11,830 bases of DNA from contig DATBFY010000270.1 of the NCBI GenBank assembly GCA_036558265.1, positions 1 through 11,830 on the forward strand. Reading direction: 5' to 3'. The translations under genes and the position numbers were made by a program. Positions 1-6,634 of this stretch are shown here, in pieces. Within the stretch, counting starts at the first letter, position 1; each line of letters starts with the position of its first letter. The notes beneath the pieces are model-generated. The model did no database searches and had not been told where the DNA came from. It worked only from the letters and a program-made list of their open reading frames with translations. The DNA comes from RYN-433 sp036558265. Its GTDB lineage: Bacteria; Planctomycetota; Phycisphaerae; Tepidisphaerales; Tepidisphaeraceae.

Positions 1-176
1 CCCGGGCTGAGCACCCGCGTGGACACGATCGTCGCGATCGAGTTGGCCGCGTCGTGGAAGACGTTCAGGAAATCGAACACCAGCGCGACGAAGATGATGA
101 AGACGACCAGGTAAAGAAGTTCCGACGAGCCCGACGTCGACTCCACGGCCAGTAGCGAGGCAGCGGCGGCAGTCAT
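1..176 (-). CDS. PiT-family inorganic phosphate transporter, N-terminal part (runs off left edge)
   Basis: This is the first 58 codons of a gene read on the minus strand from an ATG at 176-174, cut by the window edge. Residues 21-39 form a hydrophobic membrane segment. It is followed by FHDAANSIATIVSTRVLSP at residues 40-58, the N-terminal signature of low-affinity phosphate permeases of the PiT (PitA-like) family, which move phosphate across the inner membrane with a cation. The usual N-G-F-H-D here reads N-V-F-H-D, so the conserved glycine is replaced by valine at residue 39, while His41, Asp42 and Asn45 are kept. A GGGG stretch lies 5-8 nt before the ATG. The upstream region carries a PHO-box-like repeat, which fits a phosphate role. 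The rest of the gene, and any PhoU/DUF47 partner that often accompanies Pit, lie outside the window. The family call is firm; sulfate permease relatives are less likely. Confidence 0.85.
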   Translation of the reverse strand, partial: MTAAAASLLAVESTSGSSELLYLVVFIIFVALVFDFLNVFHDAANSIATIVSTRVLSP

Positions 177-215
177 GTTGACCCCGGAAAAGAGTGCTGT
201 CGATCCGGGGGAAGA

Positions 216-245
216 AGTATCAAGGAGCGGTTAACGTCGGGTTAA
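216..245 (-). promoter_or_regulatory. PHO-box-like direct repeat with candidate -10, in front of the PiT gene
   Basis: On the minus strand TTAACC occurs twice with a 5-nt gap (245-240 and 234-229), an 11-bp period. Seven nt further on is GATACT (221-216), matching 4 of 6 -10 bases. The repeat therefore sits where a -35 box would be, the arrangement of PhoB/PhoP-activated promoters. TTAACC/TTAACA units at 11-bp spacing resemble the PHO boxes of cyanobacteria and Bacillus. The predicted transcript start is about 209, giving a leader of roughly 32 nt. The assignment rests on motif and position only. The remainder of the 177-341 divergent gap shows nothing else clear. Confidence 0.45.
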
Positions 246-341
246 GATCAGGCTGTGGCCCGATGAAGCTCGCGCAAGTGAGGGATCAGGTAATGGGCGA
301 GCAGTTCCATGCAGCATTGTTCATGTAAAGGATGGGCGCGT

Positions 342-953
342 ATGTCTGGTGAAACGTCCAAGACGAGCGTGCGTGCGACGGCTCGACGCAAGAGGCCCGC
401 TTCGGACGCGCTGGTGTCCGCGGGGCGGATTGAGGAACAGATCTTCCTGATCCGCGGTGAGCGCGTGATGCTGAGCGGCGACCTGGCGGCGCTTTACGGG
501 GTTGCCACGCGCGAACTCAACCAGGCGGTCAAGCGCAATCGCGAGCGCTTCCCGCGGGACTTCATGTTCCAGTTGACCCGCGCCGAAGCCCAGCGTTCAA
601 GATCACAAACTGTGACCTTGAAGCGCGGCCAGAACATCAAGTATTTGCCCTACGCCTTCACCGAGGAGGGCGTCGCGATGCTTTCGGCCGTTCTGCGCAG
701 CCGGCGCGCGGTCGCCGTCAGCATCGAGATCATGAAGGCGTTCGTCCGCCTGCGCAGAATGCTGGCCGATCATGGCCAACTCCGGCGCAAGCTCGCGGAC
801 CTCGAGCGCAAGCTCGTGGACCACGACGCGAAATTCGGCATGGTGTTCCAAGCCATCGAGCAGTTGCTGGAGGAGCCATCGGCGGAGGTTGAAAAGCCGC
901 GGATCGGCTACGAAACCGAGGCCGCGCCACCGCCGCCGACGGAGAAACCTTGA
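342..953 (+). CDS. ORF6N domain-containing protein
   Basis: This 203-residue protein has an ORF6N domain at about residues 33-138. Recognisable parts are IRGERVMLSGDLAALYGV (37-54), the RNRERFPRDFMFQL block (65-78) and YLPYAFTEEGVAML (101-114). ORF6N is a putative DNA-binding domain first described in phage and plasmid proteins, related by association to KilA-N and Bro-N, and also common as single chromosomal genes. A charged, coiled-coil-like helix (about 139-178) follows, and the protein ends in a proline-rich tail. The basic N-terminus (residues 7-20) has no predicted structure. The ATG at 342 is preferred because AAGGA lies 9 nt before it; an in-frame ATG at 309 would add 11 residues and has no such site. 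No phage genes surround it. The target and role are unknown, with a regulator or remnant of a mobile element both possible. The next gene starts 35 bp downstream on the same strand, so they may be co-transcribed. Confidence 0.85.
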   Translation: MSGETSKTSVRATARRKRPASDALVSAGRIEEQIFLIRGERVMLSGDLAALYGVATRELNQAVKRNRERFPRDFMFQLTRAEAQRSRSQTVTLKRGQNIKYLPYAFTEEGVAMLSAVLRSRRAVAVSIEIMKAFVRLRRMLADHGQLRRKLADLERKLVDHDAKFGMVFQAIEQLLEEPSAEVEKPRIGYETEAAPPPPTEKP

Positions 954-988
954 TTCGCACGGCCACCCGACCCAACGAGGAATTTGAT

Positions 989-2680
989 ATGATCCCACCC
1001 ATGACCCGCACATCGCTCTGCTGTGCCATTATTTCCCTCACTATGGTTGCTCCCCTCATCCAAGCCGCCCCCGGTGTCGAAGTCCGTGCCGACCACGCCA
1101 TCGTCGCCACCTCGCACCAACGCGCCGTGGATATCGGCGTCGAGATACTGAAGCGCGGCGGCAACGCGGTTGACGCCGCCATCGCCACCAACGCCGCCAT
1201 GGGCGTCTGCGAGCCCATGTCCTGCGGCATGGGCGGCGACCTTTACGCCATCGTCTGGGACGCCAAGACTCAGAAGCTTTACGGTCTGAACGCCAGTGGC
1301 CGCTCGCCCTACGCCGCCACCATCGACTACTTCGAAAAACGCGGGCTCAAGGAGATTCCCACGAGCGGCCCCCTCTCCTGGTCCGTCCCCGGCGCCGTGG
1401 ACGGCTGGGACCAGCTTCGCCAGCGCTTCGGCACGATGAGTTGGGAGCAGCTCCTCACCCCCGCCATCGAGTGCGCTGAAAAGGGCGTCGAGGTCCCACA
1501 GACCATCGGCGGCTTCTGGCACGCCGCCGAGCCCGTGCTCAAGCGCCACCCCGACTCGGCCAAAACCTTCCTCGTCGACGGCGGCCAGCGTGCCCCGCGC
1601 GTCGGCGAGGCCTTCGTCAACCCGTACGTCGCGCGCTCGTATCGCCTGATCGTCCAGGGCGGCCGCGACGCCTACTACAAGGGCCCGATCGCCAAAGAGA
1701 TCGTCGATTTCTCGCAGAAGAACGGCGGCCTGTTTTCCCTCAAGGACTTCGAGGACACCGCCAGCACCTGGGTCGATCCGGTCTCCACCACCTACCGCGG
1801 CTACCGCGTGTGGGAGATTCCGCCCCCCGGGCAGGGAATCAGCGTCCTCCAGATGCTCAACCTGATCGAGCCCTTCGACGTGAAATCGATGGGACCGGGC
1901 TCGGCGGATTGGCTCCAGCTTTTCATCGAGACCAAGCGACTCGCCTACGCCGACCGTGCCAAGTACTACACCGATCCGGGCTTCGCCAAGGTGCCGGTCA
2001 ACACGCTCATTTCCAAGGACTACGCGGCGAAGCGCAAGTCGCTGATCAACCTTCACGCCGCCGCGCCCACGACGCCGCCCGGCGACATCGCCCTGGGCGG
2101 CGACACGATCTACCTCTGCGTCGTCGATAAGGACCGCAACTGCGTCTCGCTCATTCAAAGCAACTACAACGGGTTCGGCTCGGGAATCGTCCCGGGGAAC
2201 GTGGGCTTCGCCCTTCAGAACCGCGGGACCCTCTTCGCCCTCGACCGCAACCACGCCAACCACCTCGAGCCCCACCGCCGCCCGTTCCATACCATCATTC
2301 CCGCCCTGGTCACAAAGAATGACAAGCCCTGGTTCGTCTTCGGCGTGATGGGCGGCGACATGCAGCCCCAGGGTCACGTCCAGGTCCTGGTCAACCTGAT
2401 CGATTTCGGAATGAACGTGCAGGCGGCCGGCGATTTCCCACGCGTCGAGCACATCGGCTCTGCAACCCCCACGGGACGACCCGAAAAGGGCGTCGGCACC
2501 GTCCAGGCGGAGCCCGGCATTACCCAGGACGTGGTGGACGAGTTGGAACGCCGCGGTCAGCACGTTGTCCGCGTCAAGAAGAACGGCGGCGGCTACCAGG
2601 GCATCCTGATCGACCCCGGCAACAACACCCTCCGCGGCGCCAGCGAGTCCCGCCGCGACGGCAAGGCCGCCGGCTACTGA
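989..2680 (+). CDS. Secreted gamma-glutamyltransferase-family protein (YwrD-like)
   Basis: A 563-residue Ntn-hydrolase of the gamma-glutamyltranspeptidase family, which as a precursor cleaves itself before a threonine and then hydrolyses or transfers gamma-glutamyl or related acyl groups. Residues 57-70 (GGNAVDAAIATNAA) and GMGGD (80-84) are family hallmarks. The likely nucleophile is Thr373 in GGDTIYLCVVD, followed by the QSNYNGFGSG region, RPFHTIIPAL and GVMGGDMQPQGH (452-463). Classical enzymes have Thr-Thr/Ser-His at the cleavage point, whereas here it is Thr-Ile-Tyr. That and the NASGRSP segment place it closer to YwrD-like members than to E. coli Ggt, so glutathione may not be the substrate. 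Residues 5-26 look like a signal peptide, with cleavage near Gln25-Ala26-Ala27, so the enzyme probably acts outside the inner membrane. The ATG at 989 has GAGG 8 nt upstream. A TTG at 950 overlapping the previous stop would spoil the signal peptide. The gene converges on queA with a 17-bp gap. Confidence 0.9.
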   Translation: MIPPMTRTSLCCAIISLTMVAPLIQAAPGVEVRADHAIVATSHQRAVDIGVEILKRGGNAVDAAIATNAAMGVCEPMSCGMGGDLYAIVWDAKTQKLYGLNASGRSPYAATIDYFEKRGLKEIPTSGPLSWSVPGAVDGWDQLRQRFGTMSWEQLLTPAIECAEKGVEVPQTIGGFWHAAEPVLKRHPDSAKTFLVDGGQRAPRVGEAFVNPYVARSYRLIVQGGRDAYYKGPIAKEIVDFSQKNGGLFSLKDFEDTASTWVDPVSTTYRGYRVWEIPPPGQGISVLQMLNLIEPFDVKSMGPGSADWLQLFIETKRLAYADRAKYYTDPGFAKVPVNTLISKDYAAKRKSLINLHAAAPTTPPGDIALGGDTIYLCVVDKDRNCVSLIQSNYNGFGSGIVPGNVGFALQNRGTLFALDRNHANHLEPHRRPFHTIIPALVTKNDKPWFVFGVMGGDMQPQGHVQVLVNLIDFGMNVQAAGDFPRVEHIGSATPTGRPEKGVGTVQAEPGITQDVVDELERRGQHVVRVKKNGGGYQGILIDPGNNTLRGASESRRDGKAAGY

Positions 2681-2697
2681 CCACGCGACGTACGGGT

Positions 2698-3738
2698 TCA
2701 CTCGATCAACATGGCATCGCCGTAGCTGAAGAAGCGGTAGCGCTGCGCGATCGCCTGGGCGTAGGCGCGGCGCTGCTCGTCCAAGCCGATCATGGCGGCG
2801 ACCAGGGCGAGCAGGGTGCTGCGGGGGAGGTGGAAGTTGGTGATCAGGGCATCCACGTGCCGCCAGCGATAAGGCGGGTAGATGAAGATCGAGGTCTGGT
2901 CGTGCTTGGCCTCGAAGGGCCGGTCGGGCGGCTGACTCTCCAGCACGCGTGCGGATGTGGTGCCCACGGCGATGACGCGCCGGCCGTCGCGCCTGGCGCG
3001 GTTGATCGCGGCGGCGGCATCGGGGTTGATCTCGTACGATTCGGCGTGCATCGCGTGGCCCTCGAGGGTGTCGGCGGTCACGGGCTTGAAGGTGCCCAGT
3101 CCGACGTGGAGCGTGACGAACGCCCCCTCGATCTGCCGGCGATCCAACTGTTCGAACAATTCAGGCGTGAAGTGGAGGCCCGCCGTCGGCGCCGCGACGG
3201 CGCCGGGCGCGTGGGCATAGACGGTCTGATAGCGTTCGAGGTCTTCGCGGTCGCGCGGGTCGAGGACTTTTTCCCGCTTGATGTAGGGCGGCAGGGGCAT
3301 GCGGCCGAGCCGCGCCAGCACGTGCAAGGCGGGTTCGGGCGAGTGGACCTCGATGACGTACTCGCCCCCCTCGTGCTTCTCGACGACGGTTGCGGACATC
3401 GCCGCGTCAGCGTCGAAGCGCAACGCGATGCCGACGCCTGCGCCCACGTTCTTGAGCATGACGCGCCAGCGGCCCGGGGCGGCCTGGGTGAGGAAGAGCG
3501 CCTCGACGTATCCGCCGCCCGACTTGCGAAGCGTGAAGCGCGCCGGCACCACGCGTGTGTCGTTGAAGACCAGCAGGTCGCCCGGCCGCAGCAGCGACGG
3601 TAACTGGGCGAACGTGCGATGCTCGATCGAGCGTTCCGACCGCCGGTAGTGGAGCAGCCGCGACGCCGACCGCTCGGGCGGCGGCGACTGGGCGATCAGC
3701 TCGGGCGGAAGCTCGAAATCCAGGTCATCGGTTCTCAT
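2698..3738 (-). CDS. queA: S-adenosylmethionine:tRNA ribosyltransferase-isomerase
   Basis: QueA transfers and isomerises the ribosyl part of S-adenosylmethionine onto 7-aminomethyl-7-deazaguanine at position 34 of tRNAs with GUN anticodons. This gives epoxyqueuosine, the penultimate step of queuosine synthesis, in the cytoplasm. The 346-residue product has the usual family length and all the expected blocks: VFNDTRVVPARF (57-68), GRMPLPPYIKR (145-155), PGAVAAPTAGLHF (178-190), HVGLGTF (211-217), GTTSARVLES (259-268), TNFHLPRSTLL (300-310) and a C-terminal YRFFSYGDAMLI. The ATG at 3738 begins MRTDDLDFELP, the normal QueA N-terminus. The open frame continues upstream to 4230 without stops, but that part is arginine-rich, not conserved, and antisense to another gene. 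No clear Shine-Dalgarno site precedes 3738. No other queuosine gene (tgt, queC-G) is adjacent. Confidence 0.97.
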   Translation of the reverse strand: MRTDDLDFELPPELIAQSPPPERSASRLLHYRRSERSIEHRTFAQLPSLLRPGDLLVFNDTRVVPARFTLRKSGGGYVEALFLTQAAPGRWRVMLKNVGAGVGIALRFDADAAMSATVVEKHEGGEYVIEVHSPEPALHVLARLGRMPLPPYIKREKVLDPRDREDLERYQTVYAHAPGAVAAPTAGLHFTPELFEQLDRRQIEGAFVTLHVGLGTFKPVTADTLEGHAMHAESYEINPDAAAAINRARRDGRRVIAVGTTSARVLESQPPDRPFEAKHDQTSIFIYPPYRWRHVDALITNFHLPRSTLLALVAAMIGLDEQRRAYAQAIAQRYRFFSYGDAMLIE

Positions 3739-3835
3739 CAACGGCGGCGTCCGATAAGTTGCCCCAGCTTGCCGGCGTCGGGTCCCCCTGTTGCGTTCGC
3801 GCAACACGGGCGGGCCCGGGATGTTGCCGCCACGC

Positions 3836-3863
3836 ATCATCCGGCATAATCGGAACCGGTCAA
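3836..3863 (-). promoter_or_regulatory. Candidate sigma70-like promoter for queA
   Basis: On the minus strand TTGACC (3863-3858, 5 of 6 to the -35 consensus) is followed after 16 bp by GATGAT (3841-3836, 4 of 6 to -10). This would start transcription near 3829 and give a leader of about 90 nt before queA. Matches of this quality arise by chance, so it is a suggestion only. Confidence 0.25.
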
Positions 3864-3962
3864 TCCGATCGGCGACGGCTGGGGCGACGCCAGTTTTCGC
3901 CGATATTTCAGTGATTTTCACCAGAGCCGCCCGCGAGTGGCCGCCAGGACTATCGCATTTGC

Positions 3963-4409
3963 ATGACGGGGGGCGTGGGCGTCGAGTCGCACATCGAGTT
4001 GTTGGTCGCGGCGCTGGACCTGAAGATGGTCCAGCTCGTTCGGGACGCCATGCGCACGGCCGACCGGGCGACCGCGAAGGAACTCGGCGTGCTCGAGCCC
4101 GCCGCCCGCTTCGAGCCGCGGGTGGTCTACCATCCCACGCCGAGGTTCGAACCCAGGCCGGTGTATCATCCGACGCCGCGTTTCGAGCCGCGTCCGATCG
4201 TTCATCCGACGCCGCGGGTCGTCGATCCACCTCCCGCCGTCTGCCCGCCGCGCGAGCCCGAGTGCCCGCGCATCAGCAAGCCTGTGTTCGTCCCGCCCTG
4301 GAAGGTGATGCCCTGGGAAAATCCCCCCCAGCCCGCACTTAAGGTAAAGGTTATCAAACTCCAACCCGATAGGGTCAGAAAGGGATCGCTGATCGATTGT
4401 TTTATCTGA
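3963..4409 (+). CDS. Hypothetical protein with three 12-residue proline-rich repeats
   Basis: I do not recognise this 148-residue protein. Residues 1-48 are probably helical (an ELLVAALDLKMVQLVRDAM stretch). Residues 49-84 are three tandem copies of a unit close to RFEPRPVYHPTP, followed by a diverging fourth start (RVVDPPP). Residues 85-120 are rich in proline with two cysteines. The C-terminus is basic and ends in KGSLIDCFI. There is no signal peptide or membrane segment. The three repeats use different synonymous codons (Arg CGC/AGG/CGT, Glu GAG/GAA), and wobble positions are G/C-rich, which supports a real coding region. ATG 3963 is the first start after an in-frame stop at 3912. Only a distant AGGA (3946-3949) precedes it, and ATG 4026 is an alternative. 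It could be a scaffold or ligand for another protein, but nothing in the sequence fixes a role. Confidence 0.65.
   Translation: MTGGVGVESHIELLVAALDLKMVQLVRDAMRTADRATAKELGVLEPAARFEPRVVYHPTPRFEPRPVYHPTPRFEPRPIVHPTPRVVDPPPAVCPPREPECPRISKPVFVPPWKVMPWENPPQPALKVKVIKLQPDRVRKGSLIDCFI
4107..4214 (+). repeat. Three in-frame 36-bp repeats coding for 12-residue units
   Basis: Units lie at 4107-4142, 4143-4178 and 4179-4214. At protein level they read RFEPRVVYHPTP, RFEPRPVYHPTP and RFEPRPIVHPTP. At DNA level they differ mainly at synonymous positions, so they look old and maintained at the protein level and not like recent slippage. Confidence 0.85.
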
Positions 4410-4500
4410 CCTGCGATCCCGCTCGAATGGTAAACTTTACGTAATTGCGATCGCGCGGCACGCCGGGGGGCGCGCGCTAGGTGCGAGAGGAGAGTGGGCC

Positions 4501-4725
4501 ATGCTGGAGTCTGGTCAGGTCGAGGAGCTGATCTGCCTGGTGTCGTCGCTCGACAAGCCGGCGCTGACCCGGCAGTTCCTGAGTTTCCAAGGGAGCTTCC
4601 CCGTCGATTTCACGCCCGAGTTCCTCGACCAGCTCACGGTCGAGCGGATGCGGCACATCTTCGTGGCGCTGTGCCTGCAGGCGCAGCGCCTGCCGCCGGC
4701 GGGCGAGCTGCCGACGGCGGCGTGA
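4501..4725 (+). CDS. Hypothetical small protein (74 residues)
   Basis: I do not recognise the family. The product is a compact acidic-to-neutral protein predicted to be mostly helical, with a central FPVDFTPEFLDQL stretch (residues 34-46) and an amphipathic helix RMRHIFVALCLQAQRL (49-64). There is no signal peptide or membrane segment, so it is probably cytoplasmic. A strong purine-rich ribosome site, GAGAGGAGAG at 4485-4494, sits 6 nt before the ATG and makes this start convincing. It follows the repeat-protein gene on the same strand after 91 bp and converges on the methyltransferase gene with a 21-bp gap. The shadow frame starting at 4494 lacks these supports. Confidence 0.7.
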   Translation: MLESGQVEELICLVSSLDKPALTRQFLSFQGSFPVDFTPEFLDQLTVERMRHIFVALCLQAQRLPPAGELPTAA

Positions 4726-4746
4726 GCTTCCGGTCTACCGCTGCTC

Positions 4747-5643
4747 CTATGCCGGTTTGCGCGCAACGCACCGCACGAACGCCCCCGCGCCCACGAGCGT
4801 GACCAGCCAGGTGCCCAGCGCCGCGGCAACGGCGGTGGCGGCCTCGACGGGTGGGCGCATCGCCGCCGGCAGACGCTTGGTGATCACGTCGCGCGGGATG
4901 TCGTGATAATCGGTGTTCTCGACGATCTCCAGGCCCGCGCGGCGGCAGAGGGCGCCCAGACTTCGGGGGTTGAAGTGGTTCAGGTGTACCGGAGGCGTGA
5001 AGTAGGGATCGCGGGTCCCCAGGAGCACGCGGTAGACGCTGTCGAAGCTGGGCAGGAGCACCCACAGAACGCCGCCTGGCGTCAGCAGCCTGCCGGCCCG
5101 TTCGACAAATCCGGCGGGGTCGTGCGCGTGTTCCAGCACGTGGCTCATCAGGATGTGGTCGAACCTGTTCGGTGGCGACTGGAAGTCCTCGTAGAGCTGC
5201 GGGACGACCACGAGACCGGGAAGCAGCCGCATCGAGGCGACGAACCGCGGTTCGATCTCAAGCGCGGTCACGTCGAGCCCGGCGTCGCGCGCCGCGGCGC
5301 TGGCCTGACCGTCGCCGCTGCCGACGTCGAGGAACGTCCCCGGCCCGGGACGAACGCGGAGCATCATGCGAATCAACTGCCGCTGCGCCTGCCCGGGAAC
5401 CGGTGGGACGATCCTGCCGGGCTCCGCCGGTATAAGCCCGAAGGTTCTCGCGTAATCGGCGTAGAATCGGCCGAGCGACCGAAACGTGGGCCGAGGGTTG
5501 ACGAAAACGAACGAACACGCCGTGCAGCGGTCGTATCCGAATGCAAGGCCGTGAGCGTGCTTCGTCTTCCAGGGGACGATTTGCCCGTTGCAGACGATGC
5601 AACGGCGTGCCGGGGGATCGAACTCGACCTGCAACTCGACCAT
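4747..5643 (-). CDS. Class I SAM-dependent methyltransferase with N-terminal zinc-knuckle-like motif
   Basis: This 298-residue protein has paired cysteines C15-x2-C18 and C40-x2-C43, a probable zinc site, followed by FVNPRP and a FYADYART segment. This layout is typical of methyltransferases of the Methyltransf_23 type found in sugar, lipid or natural-product modification. The Rossmann domain begins with FLDVGSGDG (104-112, SAM-binding motif I). Glu129 at the end of strand 2 is placed to bind the ribose, and SHVLEHAHDP follows in the motif-III area. Residues 268-290 form a hydrophobic stretch that may contact the membrane. The substrate cannot be told. The ATG at 5643 is chosen because recognisable sequence starts just after it. 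A GTG at 5715 would add 24 arginine/serine-rich residues and leave only 19 bp to the xerD-like stop; neither start has a good ribosome site. It is probably the last gene of the minus-strand xerD cluster. Confidence 0.85.
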   Translation of the reverse strand: MVELQVEFDPPARRCIVCNGQIVPWKTKHAHGLAFGYDRCTACSFVFVNPRPTFRSLGRFYADYARTFGLIPAEPGRIVPPVPGQAQRQLIRMMLRVRPGPGTFLDVGSGDGQASAAARDAGLDVTALEIEPRFVASMRLLPGLVVVPQLYEDFQSPPNRFDHILMSHVLEHAHDPAGFVERAGRLLTPGGVLWVLLPSFDSVYRVLLGTRDPYFTPPVHLNHFNPRSLGALCRRAGLEIVENTDYHDIPRDVITKRLPAAMRPPVEAATAVAAALGTWLVTLVGAGAFVRCVARKPA

Positions 5644-5734
5644 CGAGTGTGAGCGGATCGTGCGAGAACGCGAGTGGAAAAGCAAAGGCGCGCTGGGGCG
5701 TACGGGCTGCCGCACCTGCTTACCAGCCGCGCGG

Positions 5735-6634
5735 TTACCGTCGCGGATGATACCGCTCGTGGATCGCCTTCAAACGCGCTTGATCCACGTGCGTGTAGAT
5801 CTGCGTCGTGGCGATGTCGCTGTGCCCCAGCAGCTCCTGGACGACGCGAAGGTCCGCCCCGCCACCAAGCAGATGGCTGGCGAAACAATGCCGCAGCACG
5901 TGCGGCGAGATCGACTTGAGCAGCCCGCTCTTCCGGCCATACCGCTCCACGAGCATCCACAGCCCGACTCGCTCCATCGCCCGGCCGGTGCGCGAGAGGA
6001 ACAATCGCTCGTTCGGCGAGCGCTCGAGCTTTGGCCGGCATTCGGCCAGGTATCGCTCCACCGCTTCCTTCGCAGCCCGCCCCAGCGGCACGACGCGCTC
6101 CTTCATCCCCTTGCCCAGGACGCGCACCGCGCCCACGTGCAGGTTCACGTCCCGCACCTTCAGATCGCACAGTTCCGACGCGCGCAATCCGCTGGCGTAG
6201 AGCAGTTCCAGGATCGCCACGTCGCGCGCGAAAAGCATCGATTTGGGATCGGGCGCGGCGATGAGCTGGTTGACCTGTGCGCGGCTGAGGATCTTGGGAA
6301 GGGATCGCTCGGGTTTGGGCCGCTCGATCTGCTGGAGCAGCGCCCCCGCGGCGTCGTGACCCTCGGCGAGCAGAAACTTGTAGAAGACGCGCAGCGCCGC
6401 GTAGCGTCGCGCCACCGTCCGGGTGCTGCGTCCCTGGCGCGTCTGGCCCTGGAGATAGGCGCGAAGGTCGTCCCCTTGGGCGTGCGTCAGGGTGCGCCCC
6501 CGAGCGATCAGGAAGGTCTCGACGTTCTCAAGGTCCCGCCGGTAGGCGTGAAGGGAGTTTTCCGCCAGCCCCCGCTCAGAGGCCAGTTGCATGAGAAACG
6601 ACCGCAGGATGGGCGGCCCGGTGACCGACTCCAC
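5735..6634 (-). CDS. xerD: Tyrosine recombinase XerC/XerD
   Basis: A site-specific recombinase that resolves chromosome dimers at dif with a partner recombinase, near the division site. All catalytic residues are present: Arg151 (GLRASEL), Lys175 (LGKGMKERVVPL), His245 and Arg248 (HVLRHCFASHLL), His271 (LLGHSDIATTQIYTH) and the nucleophile Tyr280. These positions are within a few residues of those in E. coli XerD. Residues 5-90 are the SAM-like core-binding domain (ERGLAENSLHAYRRDL). The GTG at 6634 is chosen because it gives 299 residues, the normal length, and because wobble-position G/C becomes high in this frame only from there. An ATG at 6760 would add 42 low-complexity residues. The start overlaps the end of the upstream four-cysteine gene by 59 bp, suggesting translational coupling. 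No integron, phage or insertion-sequence context is seen, so this is a housekeeping Xer protein. XerC versus XerD is not certain. Confidence 0.92.
   Translation of the reverse strand: MESVTGPPILRSFLMQLASERGLAENSLHAYRRDLENVETFLIARGRTLTHAQGDDLRAYLQGQTRQGRSTRTVARRYAALRVFYKFLLAEGHDAAGALLQQIERPKPERSLPKILSRAQVNQLIAAPDPKSMLFARDVAILELLYASGLRASELCDLKVRDVNLHVGAVRVLGKGMKERVVPLGRAAKEAVERYLAECRPKLERSPNERLFLSRTGRAMERVGLWMLVERYGRKSGLLKSISPHVLRHCFASHLLGGGADLRVVQELLGHSDIATTQIYTHVDQARLKAIHERYHPRR

Noticed and set aside
908..2701. 597-residue open frame on the minus strand
   Set aside because: It lies fully antisense to the gamma-glutamyltransferase-family gene, has a repetitive Val/Asp/Gly composition and no motif. 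Long antisense frames are expected with this GC-rich codon use.
3739..4230. 164-residue N-terminal extension of queA
   Set aside because: Arginine/proline-rich, antisense to the repeat-protein gene, and unlike any QueA N-terminus. The ATG at 3738 gives the normal protein.
4430..4440. GTAAACTTTAC palindrome between the two small plus-strand genes
   Set aside because: Arms are only 5 bp, it does not match a regulator site I know, and no good -35 accompanies the overlapping TAAACT.
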